Positions 17,209 through 24,244 of a DNA stretch of 43,321 bases are shown here, piece by piece; position 1 is the stretch's first letter, and the number at the start of each line of letters is the position of its first letter. The position numbers and the translations under genes were made by a program. The notes under the pieces were generated by a model. It searched no databases and had not been told where the DNA came from. It was given only the letters and a program-made list of their open reading frames with translations. This DNA is from Bradyrhizobium sp. CSS354 (GTDB taxonomy: Bacteria; Pseudomonadota; Alphaproteobacteria; Rhizobiales; Xanthobacteraceae): positions 1-43,321 of the forward strand of contig NZ_JAACFU010000032.1 in NCBI RefSeq assembly GCF_029051725.1, written 5' to 3'.

Positions 17209-17256
17209 CTGCCAACGAAATGCGCTGCCAACGAGAATGCCTGCCAACGAAAAGGG
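17209..17256. repeat. Three 16-bp tandem repeats, CTGCCAACGAAATGCG type
   Basis: CTGCCAACGAAATGCG (17209-17224), CTGCCAACGAGAATGC (17225-17240) and CTGCCAACGAAAAGGG (17241-17256) share the core CTGCCAACGA at an exact 16-base period. They lie between the terminator-like hairpin and thrC. Confidence 0.8.
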
Positions 17257-17277
17257 CTGCGGCAATGCCGCAGCCCT
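17246..17277 (-). terminator. Minus-strand terminator/attenuator hairpin upstream of thrC
   Basis: On the minus strand AGGGCTGCGGC (17277-17267) pairs perfectly with GCCGCAGCCCT (17263-17253) across a 3-base loop and is followed by TTTCG. It points towards thrC but lies 200 bases before its start. It must end either the long 3' tail of the regulator gene at 17644-18288, a small RNA, or a regulated thrC leader. Confidence 0.7.
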
Positions 17278-17643
17278 CTCTTGGAAGGTCTGTCGTTGTG
17301 TGCAGACCGGTTTTGCCTGTTGGGGTCACCGACCCGCAAGAACTGTTCGAGCAAGCTTTCATCGCCTGTCACGCGATCGTCAAGGTCAAAACTGGATGCG
17401 CGAGAAAATGTTCCTATTTTTCCCGACACGTTTCGGCCCTAGCAACCGTTCTTGAGCGGTCTCGCCTCACGCATTGCCATTAATTCCCGAACGGCCGGAC
17501 AGTTCGGGAACGAACGACGGCTCGGCCCATTGTGTCGGCGGATGGTGTCGGCGCTTTCCATGCATTGCCCGGCTGAGCGCCGAGACCGGTCCGCCCGCCG
17601 GACCGGCAGCATCCTGGAGCAGCCGGTTCGGCGCCCCGGGGCG

Positions 17644-18288
17644 TCAGTTCATCCCGATTTCCACCGCGATCCGGATCAGGTCGGAATGGTTCTTGGCACC
17701 GAGCTTCTGCTTGAGCAGGGAAGTGGTGTTGGCGACGGTCTTGTAGGAGATACCGAGCGCCTCGGCGACCTCGACGATCTTGTCGCCTCGCCCCAGCAGG
17801 CGGAGAATCTCGAGCTCCCGCGGCGTCATCTGCGAGGCGGGATTGGCCTTGATCGCCGCGCCGGAAAACGTCACGGCTTCGGCGAGCTGCGGTGAGATGA
17901 AATTGTCGCCCGCAACGACCTTGCGCACCGCCTTGAGCAGGATCCGGGGATCATCGCCCTTGGAGACGTAGCCTTGCGCCCCGAGCTCGACCGCCCGCAC
18001 CACGAAGGCCGGATCGTCGTTCATGCTGAACATGATGATCTTGGCGTCGGGATCGTCCTTGCGAATGCGTCGCATTAGTTCAAAGCCAGAGACGTCGGGC
18101 AGGCTGATGTCGATCACTGTGACGTCGGGCCGCTTGCTGACATAGGCGCGATGCCCGGATTTGGCGTCGGTCGCCTCGTCGATCCGGATCGAATGGTCGG
18201 AGGCGAACAGGGTGCGGCAACCGGACAGCACCACGGGATGGTCGTCGACAATCAGGACGCGGGTCGCCGGCTTGGCAGTATCTTGCAT
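17644..18288 (-). CDS. NarL/FixJ-family response regulator
   Basis: A 214-residue two-component regulator. The receiver domain has Asp15-Asp16 (LIVDDHPVV), the phosphoacceptor Asp60 (VTVIDISLPD) and Lys near GYVSKGDDPR. A LuxR-type HTH covers about 145-205 (MTPRELEILRLLGRGDKIVE, then SYKTVANTTSLLKQKLGA). It is divergent from a HisKA_3 kinase with 64 bases between the starts, an arrangement that marks them as partners. The pair resembles MoxX/MoxY-type systems, but I see no methanol-oxidation genes here and do not assign a signal. Confidence 0.9.
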   Translation of the reverse strand: MQDTAKPATRVLIVDDHPVVLSGCRTLFASDHSIRIDEATDAKSGHRAYVSKRPDVTVIDISLPDVSGFELMRRIRKDDPDAKIIMFSMNDDPAFVVRAVELGAQGYVSKGDDPRILLKAVRKVVAGDNFISPQLAEAVTFSGAAIKANPASQMTPRELEILRLLGRGDKIVEVAEALGISYKTVANTTSLLKQKLGAKNHSDLIRIAVEIGMN

Positions 18289-18352
18289 CGCAATTCTCTA
18301 GTTTTTCGACTCATAAACCGACGGGAACAAATGGAAAGAGCAAATCGGACCG

Positions 18353-19714
18353 ATGCGCGTTAGAATTGACCTAATGTGGCAACGCTTCTCGTTCAGGACC
18401 CAACTGTTTCTGCCGCTCGGCATCAGCTTCCTCGCCGCGCTGATCATGGGCGGCGTGCTGCTCCAAACCTTCGCGACCGACCAATTGGCGGACGAGAACG
18501 AGCCGGGGCGGCGTTTGATCCAGACCGTTGCCGCCGCGCTCAACAACACCCTGCGCACCTCGAACAATCCGCGGCAGACGCTCGACGCCTTTGTCCATTC
18601 TCTGGACATTTCCTCCGATATCCAATTCCGTGCCGTGGAGACGGGTCCCGCGTCCTCGGCGAGGGGCAGCCTGCGCAAGCCGCATGGCGTACCGCAATGG
18701 TTTGTCGACCTGCTCACCGTTCCGGTCATGGACGCGGCAGCGCCGGTGACGATCGACGGCCAGCGTGTCGGCGATCTCGTCTTCCTGCCGGACCTGTCGG
18801 CCGATCTGTTCGAGAAGTGGATCGGCTTTCTCGCGCTGACCATCCTCGTTGCCGCGCTGATGGTGCTCACCGGTACCATTGCCTATGTTTTCGCGGGATC
18901 GGCCCTGCGCCCGCTGCAAGATCTCGGCGAAGGGCTCACGCGGATGCGGCGCGGCGACTACGCAACGCCGATCCCGGTCGGAGGACCGCCGGAAATCCGG
19001 CAAAGCTGCGAGGAGGCCAACGCGCTGGCCGAAACGCTGGCGCAGTTGAGCCAGGACAATCGCGACCTGCTGCACCGCCTGGTGTCGCTCCAGGACGACG
19101 AGCGGCGCGATCTCGCGCGCGAACTGCACGACGAACTCGGTCCGCTGCTGTTCAGCATCCGCGCCGGCACGATCGCATTGGCCGACGCCTCGCCCCCGGC
19201 GGGAAATCCCGGCAGTTCGGCGCAGGATGTGTTGCAATCGGTCGAGGCGCTCCAGCAGACCAACCGCCGCATCCTCGACCGGTTGCGACCGCTCTACATC
19301 GAGGAATTGGGCCTGGAGACCAGTGTGCAGACGCTGCTCCGGAATTTTCGCAAGCAGGCGCCGTCCATCAACCTGACGGACACGGTTGATCCGGATCTCA
19401 ACGGGATCGACGGGCCGCTGGCTCAGACCGTCTATCGCGTGATCCAGGAGGCGCTGACCAACGTGCTGCGCCACGCCGGCGCCAGCAATGCCCATGTGCA
19501 AGCGACCTTCGCCAGCGAGACGGTCGTCATCGAGGTTTCCGACGACGGCGGCGGCTTTCCCGAAGGCAACGTGTTCGGCCGCGGCCTGACCGGCATGCAT
19601 GAGCGCGTGCGCGCACTCAGCGGATCGCTATCACTGCTGCGCGTAGACGACAGGACCTATGTGCGCTGCCGCCTTCCCGCCGCACCGGCACGCGAGGCGC
19701 TCATCGACGATTAG
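18353..19714 (+). CDS. Membrane histidine kinase with HisKA_3 domain (NarX/MoxY-like)
   Basis: A 453-residue sensor kinase. There is a membrane segment at about 17-38, a periplasmic domain of about 115 residues, a second membrane segment (about 160-182) and a HAMP linker (SALRPLQDLGEGLTRMRRGD). The HisKA_3 domain carries the phosphoacceptor His259 in DLARELHDELGP, and the HATPase domain has RVIQEALTNVLRHAGA and GGGFPEG followed by GRGLTGMHERV. It partners the divergent NarL-type regulator. ATG 18353 is the longest start; ATG 18374 (MWQRFSF) is equally possible. Its stop overlaps the convergent NTF2-like gene by 4 bases. Confidence 0.9.
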   Translation: MRVRIDLMWQRFSFRTQLFLPLGISFLAALIMGGVLLQTFATDQLADENEPGRRLIQTVAAALNNTLRTSNNPRQTLDAFVHSLDISSDIQFRAVETGPASSARGSLRKPHGVPQWFVDLLTVPVMDAAAPVTIDGQRVGDLVFLPDLSADLFEKWIGFLALTILVAALMVLTGTIAYVFAGSALRPLQDLGEGLTRMRRGDYATPIPVGGPPEIRQSCEEANALAETLAQLSQDNRDLLHRLVSLQDDERRDLARELHDELGPLLFSIRAGTIALADASPPAGNPGSSAQDVLQSVEALQQTNRRILDRLRPLYIEELGLETSVQTLLRNFRKQAPSINLTDTVDPDLNGIDGPLAQTVYRVIQEALTNVLRHAGASNAHVQATFASETVVIEVSDDGGGFPEGNVFGRGLTGMHERVRALSGSLSLLRVDDRTYVRCRLPAAPAREALIDD

Positions 19715-20076
19715 CACGCACAGCCAAGCTGCGCGTTCTGTCGCGCCGGCTCGCACAGCGTGGTGCGGATCTTGCCGTCCGGGCTGAAACAAAATGAGGC
19801 GCGGATGCGCAGCGCGCCGGCAACCGAATATTCGAGATCGACGCCGTGGGGCGCAGGATGGATTTCCTCCAGCCCGAAACCTGCCGACGAGAAAGCGCTG
19901 AGCCGCGGCTGCCAATAGGCTTCGAGCTCGCTTCGGCCGCGATAGCGCTGCGTGCCGTTGCACGTGCATTCGACCTGGGCATCGTCCGCATAGAGATCGA
20001 GGAGCGTCGCGAGGTCGCCCTTCCTGCAGGCATCGACCCAGTCGACGACAATTCCCATCTGGTCGAAATCGCTCAC
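19711..20076 (-). CDS. NTF2-like (SnoaL-type) small protein, cysteine-rich
   Basis: A 121-residue cone-fold protein: the N-terminal helices (VVDWVDACRKGDLATLLDLYADDAQVE) and the strand pattern up to PDGKIRTTL are those of the SnoaL/NTF2 superfamily, which includes isomerases, dehydratases and binding proteins. It has cysteines in unusual places, CTCNG in the middle and GCAC at the very end, so metal or redox chemistry is possible but unproven. The start is GTG at 20076 with AGGA 7-8 bases upstream. It is convergent with the kinase gene, overlapping by 4 bases. Confidence 0.75.
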   Translation of the reverse strand: MSDFDQMGIVVDWVDACRKGDLATLLDLYADDAQVECTCNGTQRYRGRSELEAYWQPRLSAFSSAGFGLEEIHPAPHGVDLEYSVAGALRIRASFCFSPDGKIRTTLCEPARQNAQLGCAC

Positions 20077-20190
20077 GCTGCAATCCTGTCTGCCGCGGAA
20101 AAACGATGGCGGCTTAGGACCACACTCGTGAATGTGCGCTGAATGGTAAACCCCGGGCGATACCGGGTTCCCTGGAGGGATCTAAGTAGC

Positions 20191-20943
20191 TCAGCCCCGC
20201 CGCCGCCCTCTTGCCCACACGGCGAAGGCGATGAGCACAGCGCCTGCAAGCGTGAACCAGGTGATGGCGTATTGCAGGTGATCGTCCTTGAGATGCACGT
20301 CGAGCGGCCCCGGCCGCGGAATGCCGTTCTCGGGCGCCGGCTGCTCGAGGTCGACATAGAACGGCGCAACCGCGCCCCAGCCCAGCGCGCGCGCGATCGC
20401 CACGTGATCGCGCACGAACCACAGCCGCTTGTCGCGGTTCTCCGCCGGGGTCAGCCAGCCAGGGACCTCGGGGAAGCGCAGATAGCCCGTGAACGAGACC
20501 TCCTGCCCCGTGACGAGCTTCTTGACCGCGCGATCCTCGACGCTGCGATCCTGCATGGTATTTTCGACGAAGCCCGCATCGATCACCACCGTCTCGCCGC
20601 TCGGCAGCCGCGCCGGCAGGAACGCCCAGGTGCCGGGGCCCGATGCGTCCTTGCGCACGGCGGATCCGGGGGAATAGACCATCGCGTCGGGCAATGGCGC
20701 ATAGGTCGCGGAAAAGCTGACACGGCGGAATTCATCGCGCGCGGGGCTTAGCGCGGCCCATCGTGCCGGCGGCGGCAGAGCGACCGGTGCCTCCGCGAGA
20801 CGCTCGGTGAGTGCGGCGATCAGCTCGTGCTTGGCGAGGCGGCGCTGCAATTGCCAGACACCGAGCACGACACAGACCGCGGTCAGGAATAGCGTGAACA
20901 GCGCGAAGCCGGCCACGCGGGGCTTGCGCGCGGTCTCGTTCAT
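20191..20943 (-). CDS. surf1: SURF1-family cytochrome oxidase assembly protein
   Basis: A 250-residue inner-membrane factor that helps insert heme a into subunit I of aa3 oxidase. Membrane segments flank a large periplasmic domain: the first (about 12-30) follows MNETARKPR, and the second (ITWFTLAGAVLIAFAVWARG) is near the C-terminus. The conserved FLPARLPSGETVVIDAGFV and PGWLTPAENRDKRLWFVRD are visible. The ATG at 20943 overlaps the stop of the DUF983 gene as ATGA. It is the last gene of the oxidase cluster. Confidence 0.92.
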   Translation of the reverse strand: MNETARKPRVAGFALFTLFLTAVCVVLGVWQLQRRLAKHELIAALTERLAEAPVALPPPARWAALSPARDEFRRVSFSATYAPLPDAMVYSPGSAVRKDASGPGTWAFLPARLPSGETVVIDAGFVENTMQDRSVEDRAVKKLVTGQEVSFTGYLRFPEVPGWLTPAENRDKRLWFVRDHVAIARALGWGAVAPFYVDLEQPAPENGIPRPGPLDVHLKDDHLQYAITWFTLAGAVLIAFAVWARGRRRG

Positions 20944-21341
20944 TTCGCGCGGTCGACCAGCCGGCCCGGCGCCGCCTTGTGGTGGAATTGCAGCGCGATC
21001 AGCAGCGACTTCATGGCGCGCAACGGCAGCAGGGTGGTCGCGAGAATCAGCGGCAGCCACAACACCGCGTGCAGCCAGTACGGCGGCTGGTACTTGACCT
21101 CGACGACGAGCGCGCAGCCGACCACGATCGCGCCGGCCAGCATGATGATGAAGATCGCCGGACCGTCACCGGAATCGATGAAGGCGTAGTCGAGGCCGCA
21201 ACGCTCGCAGGACGGCGCAAGCGTCAGGAAGCCCGCATAGAGCTTGCCCTGACCGCAGCGCGGGCATTTGCAGGCAAGCCCGCGCAGCGCGCTTTGCAGG
21301 ACGGTGGTCTCGGGCTCGGGTGCGTCGCTGGTGTTGTTCAT
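20940..21341 (-). CDS. DUF983 family membrane protein with zinc-ribbon cysteines
   Basis: A 133-residue protein found beside cytochrome oxidase genes in many alphaproteobacteria; its function is unknown. The N-terminal half holds a zinc-ribbon-like pattern (CKCPRCGQGKLY and, 20 residues on, CERCGLDY). Two membrane segments follow (IFIIMLAGAIVVGCALVVEV and WLHAVLWLPLILATTLLPL). The ATG at 21341 begins the conserved part. It is separated from ctaE by a terminator hairpin and is translationally coupled to surf1. A role in oxidase assembly is inferred from context only. Confidence 0.88.
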   Translation of the reverse strand: MNNTSDAPEPETTVLQSALRGLACKCPRCGQGKLYAGFLTLAPSCERCGLDYAFIDSGDGPAIFIIMLAGAIVVGCALVVEVKYQPPYWLHAVLWLPLILATTLLPLRAMKSLLIALQFHHKAAPGRLVDRAK

Positions 21342-21391
21342 GATGACGGACTCTAGCACGGTTCCGCCAACCTCCGGCGGCACAAAAGCGA

Positions 21392-21415
21392 AAGGGCGGC
21401 CCTGCGGCCGCCCTT
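21392..21415 (-). terminator. Terminator hairpin between ctaE and DUF983
   Basis: AAGGGCGGCC (21392-21401) pairs exactly with GGCCGCCCTT (21406-21415). On the minus strand it is followed by TCGCTTTTG. It would end or attenuate the oxidase operon transcript after ctaE, so that DUF983 and surf1 are made at lower level. Confidence 0.7.
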
Positions 21416-21434
21416 CTGATCTATCCAACGCTGC

Positions 21435-22331
21435 TCAGTGCGCGCCGTGGGCCATGGTCTCGGCGCCGTGTCCCCAGACATAGATGCAGAGGAACAGGAA
21501 CAGCCAGACCACGTCGACGAAGTGCCAGTACCAGGCGGCGAACTCGAAGCCGAGATGCTGGGTCGGTGTGAAGTGGCCGGCATAGGCGCGGAACAGGCAC
21601 ACCAGCAGGAAGATGGTGCCGACCAGCACATGGAAGCCGTGGAAGCCAGTCGCCATGAAGAAGGTCGCGCCGTAGACGTTGCCGCCGAAGGAGAATGCCG
21701 CGTGGCTGTACTCATAGGCCTGCACGCAGGTGAAGAGCGCGCCGAGCACGACGGTCAGGATCAGGCCATACTTCAGGCCCTGGCGATCGTTCTCGAGCAG
21801 CGCATGGTGGGCCCAGGTCACCGTGGTGCCGGAGGTGAGCAGGATCAGCGTGTTCAGGAGCGGCAGATGCCAGGGATCGAAGGTCTCGATGCCGTGCGGC
21901 GGCCAGGTGCCCGGCACGGCGCAGGCGCCGGCCGCGGTCCCGAGACCACAGCCGAACACCGCATCGCGGGTGGCGTGGACGGCGTCGGCGGGGAATAGCG
22001 CTGCGTTGAAATAGGCCCAGAACCAGGCGACGAAGAACATCACCTCGGAGGCGATGAACAGGATCATGCCGTAACGGTGATGCAGCTGCACGACGCGGGT
22101 GTGGTCGCCCTTGTACTGGGCTTCCCTGATCACGTCGGCCCACCAGCTCGCCATGGTGTAGAGCACACCGACGGTGCCGACACCGAAGATGATCGGCGCA
22201 GCCGAGAACATGTGGTGCATCCAGGTGATCGCGCCGACCGCCATGATGAAGGCCGAGATGGAGCCGACGACGGGCCATGGCGAGGGATCGACCAGGTGGT
22301 AGTCGTGATGTTTGGTGTGCGCCGTTGCCAT
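21435..22331 (-). CDS. ctaE: Cytochrome c oxidase subunit III
   Basis: A 298-residue integral-membrane subunit of aa3-type oxidase with seven membrane segments. Family landmarks are YHLVDPSPWPVVGS at the N-terminus, SEVMFFVAWFWAYFN, and the C-terminal GFHGFHVLVGTIFLLVCLFR with FEFAAWYWHFVDVVWLFLF. It stabilises subunit I and its proton entry. It lies 79 bases after ctaG and before a terminator. Confidence 0.97.
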   Translation of the reverse strand: MATAHTKHHDYHLVDPSPWPVVGSISAFIMAVGAITWMHHMFSAAPIIFGVGTVGVLYTMASWWADVIREAQYKGDHTRVVQLHHRYGMILFIASEVMFFVAWFWAYFNAALFPADAVHATRDAVFGCGLGTAAGACAVPGTWPPHGIETFDPWHLPLLNTLILLTSGTTVTWAHHALLENDRQGLKYGLILTVVLGALFTCVQAYEYSHAAFSFGGNVYGATFFMATGFHGFHVLVGTIFLLVCLFRAYAGHFTPTQHLGFEFAAWYWHFVDVVWLFLFLCIYVWGHGAETMAHGAH

Positions 22332-22410
22332 ATGCGGTCTCGCTCCTCAATCCCGTGCCTGTCCGGCACTTATCCCCTTGTTTCCAACCCCCCGGACGTG
22401 AGCCCGGCGG

Positions 22411-23061
22411 TCAGAGATTTCCCTTGCGTTTGTCGTTCTCACCAGATGCCAGCGGCTTCACCACCGGATCCTTCACCGGATAGAACGTGTAGGACAGCGT
22501 GATGGTGTTGAGACCGTCGTTCTCGTGGTCGTCGGCGATCGACGGATCGACGTAGAACACGACCGGCATCTCGCGCTTCTCGCCGGGCGCCATGGTCTGC
22601 TCGGTGAAGCAGAAGCAGTTGATCTTCTGGAAATAGGATCCGACCGTCAGCGGCGCGACATTGTAGGCGGCCTGGCCTGCGGTGGTCCGTGCGGCCTGGT
22701 TGGTCACCGTGTAAAAGACGGTCACGACCTGGCCGATATTGACCTCGATCTCGCTCTGCTCGGGCTCGAACTTCCAGGGCAGGCCGGGCGCGACGTTGGA
22801 ATCGAAGCGCACCGCGATTTTGCGTGCGATCGGGCCGCTGGCCGGCGCCGAGGTCGCGACCTGGGTCGTGCCGTTGAATCCGGTGGCGCGGCAGAACCAG
22901 TTGTAGAACGGCACCGCCGCGTAGGAGGCGCCGACCATCAGCGCGACCACGCCGCCGCAGATCGAGGCGACCACAACGTCTCGGCCAAGCCCCTTGGAGG
23001 GCCTATGCGCCTTGATGGCCGTCCGGCTCTGATCCTGCGATATGGTCGGCTTCTGATCCAT
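22411..23061 (-). CDS. ctaG: Cytochrome c oxidase assembly protein Cox11/CtaG (CuB insertion)
   Basis: A 216-residue copper chaperone delivering Cu to the CuB site of subunit I. There is one membrane anchor (about 29-52) and a periplasmic beta-sandwich with the Cu motif CFCF (Cys149 and Cys151 in KINCFCFTEQTM) plus a conserved Cys57 just after the membrane. The C-terminal NTITLSYTFYPVKDP is typical. It starts 5 bases after the coxF-like gene. Confidence 0.96.
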   Translation of the reverse strand: MDQKPTISQDQSRTAIKAHRPSKGLGRDVVVASICGGVVALMVGASYAAVPFYNWFCRATGFNGTTQVATSAPASGPIARKIAVRFDSNVAPGLPWKFEPEQSEIEVNIGQVVTVFYTVTNQAARTTAGQAAYNVAPLTVGSYFQKINCFCFTEQTMAPGEKREMPVVFYVDPSIADDHENDGLNTITLSYTFYPVKDPVVKPLASGENDKRKGNL

Positions 23062-23066
23062 GTTTC

Positions 23067-23243
23067 CTACATCGGCCGGACGAGCACGGCCGGCCCCTTG
23101 ACCATGGTCACGGCGAAGAACAGCACCACGAGCACGCCGAGCGCGAGTGCGATCGCGACTGAGCGCTGCCGACGGCTCTTCTTCTGCGCCTCGGTGAGGA
23201 CGATTCCATCTATCTCGGGTTTGTCGGCCATCCCTGTGATCAT
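23067..23243 (-). CDS. coxF: CoxF-like small membrane protein
   Basis: A 58-residue protein, below usual ORF-calling length. It has a charged N-terminus (MITGMADKPEID), a basic KKSRRQR just before one membrane segment (about 28-47, rich in Ala/Leu/Val) and a short tail ending VRPM. The ATG at 23243 overlaps the ctaB stop as ATGA, and the stop lies 5 bases before ctaG, so it is a real member of the operon. Small CoxF-type proteins occupy this ctaB-ctaG slot in many Rhizobiales; the function is not established. A start at 23231 (MADKPE) is an alternative. Confidence 0.8.
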   Translation of the reverse strand: MITGMADKPEIDGIVLTEAQKKSRRQRSVAIALALGVLVVLFFAVTMVKGPAVLVRPM

Positions 23244-24184
23244 GCGCCCCCTACCATCGGCGCAAGCGCCCGGAACACGACCTCGGCCAGCAAGGTCGCA
23301 AACAGCGCGAACAGATAAAGGATGGAGAACGCAAACAGCTTGCGGGTCGCCCGCAGCGATTGGCTGCGCTCGCGGCGGACATAGACGTTGACGGCGAACG
23401 CCAGCATGCCGGCGCCGAGGATCAGCGAGACGATGCCGTAGATGGCGTCGAAATAGCCGAGCGCCCAGGGCGCAGCCGCGACCGCGATCAGCACGATGGT
23501 ATAGAGCAGGATCTGAAGCCGCGTCGCGTCGGGGCCGGCGACGTTGGGCAGCATCGGAATGCCGGCGCGCGCGTAGTCGTCGGAGCGGAACAGCGCCAGC
23601 GCCCAGAAGTGCGGCGGCGTCCAGAAGAAGATGATGGCGAACAGCAGCAGCGGCTCGACGTCGACCGTGCCTGTGACCGCGGCCCAGGCCACCACCGGCG
23701 GCAGCGCGCCGGCCGCACCGCCGATCACGATGTTCTGCGCGGTCCAGCGCTTCAGGCCGATCGTGTAGATCACGACGTAGAAGAAGATGGTGAAGGCGAG
23801 CAGCGCGCCCGCGATCCAGTTGACGAGGATGCCGAGCGTCATCACCGAGAAGAAGGCGAGCGTCATGCCGAAGGTCATCGCCTCGGGGCGGGTGATGCGC
23901 CCGCGCGGAATCGGCCGGTTCGCCGTGCGCGACATCTTGGCGTCGATGTCGCCTTCCAGCGCCATGTTGAGCGCGCCCGACGCGCCGGCGCCGACGGCGA
24001 TGCAGAGCAGCGAGGTGATGGCCAGCACCGGGTGGAAATGCCCGGGCGCCAACGCCATTCCGACCAGCGCGGTGAAGATCACCAGCGACATCACCCGCGG
24101 CTTCAGGAGCGCGATGTAATCGCCAACCTCCGCTTCGGAGATACGGGGATTGATGTCGATGGCGTTGTGGTCGAGGACGGACAC
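23240..24184 (-). CDS. ctaB: Protoheme IX farnesyltransferase (heme O synthase)
   Basis: A 314-residue UbiA-family prenyltransferase making heme O, the precursor of heme A for the oxidase encoded alongside. It has about eight or nine membrane segments. The two Asp-rich/Arg motifs are readable: NMALEGDIDAKMSRTANRPIPRGR and the later RSDDYARAGIPMLP. The start is taken as GTG 24184 (VSVLDHNAID); the upstream ribosome site is weak, and the 60 bases before it hold a G+C-rich hairpin after ctaD. Confidence 0.95.
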   Translation of the reverse strand: MSVLDHNAIDINPRISEAEVGDYIALLKPRVMSLVIFTALVGMALAPGHFHPVLAITSLLCIAVGAGASGALNMALEGDIDAKMSRTANRPIPRGRITRPEAMTFGMTLAFFSVMTLGILVNWIAGALLAFTIFFYVVIYTIGLKRWTAQNIVIGGAAGALPPVVAWAAVTGTVDVEPLLLFAIIFFWTPPHFWALALFRSDDYARAGIPMLPNVAGPDATRLQILLYTIVLIAVAAAPWALGYFDAIYGIVSLILGAGMLAFAVNVYVRRERSQSLRATRKLFAFSILYLFALFATLLAEVVFRALAPMVGGA

Positions 24185-24210
24185 TAGACTGACTCGCTTC
24201 GTTGTCGAGC

Positions 24211-24235
24211 CGCGGCGCCCGTCACGGGCGCCGCG
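24211..24235. other. G+C-rich hairpin in the ctaD-ctaB gap
   Basis: CGCGGCGCCC (24211-24220) pairs perfectly with GGGCGCCGCG (24226-24235) over a 5-base loop. There is no T-run. It may stabilise the ctaCD part of the transcript or slow transcription before ctaB. Confidence 0.55.
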
Positions 24236-24244
24236 AGCATTGGC

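Larger units (their letters stand above)
17056..17643. other. thrC upstream region: leader, repeats and terminator hairpin
   Basis: These 588 bases contain no gene I can support. Reading the minus strand towards thrC there is a short ATG frame rich in Thr codons (from 17362), a hairpin around those codons (about 17290-17315), a terminator-like hairpin (17253-17277) with a following T-run, three 16-base tandem repeats (17209-17256), then A+T-richer sequence (17101-17160) that could hold a promoter. Farther from thrC, 17587-17607 carries another G+C-rich dyad (CGGTCCG and CGGACCG). Confidence 0.55.

Noticed and set aside
17052..17429. A 125-codon minus-strand frame ahead of thrC
   Set aside because: No family resemblance, crosses the terminator hairpin and tandem repeats, and overlaps the thrC ribosome site; treated as leader sequence.
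17584..17610. G+C-rich dyad downstream of the NarL-type regulator gene as its terminator
   Set aside because: Stem CGGTCCG/CGGACCG is present, but no T-run follows on the minus strand; not strong enough to call.
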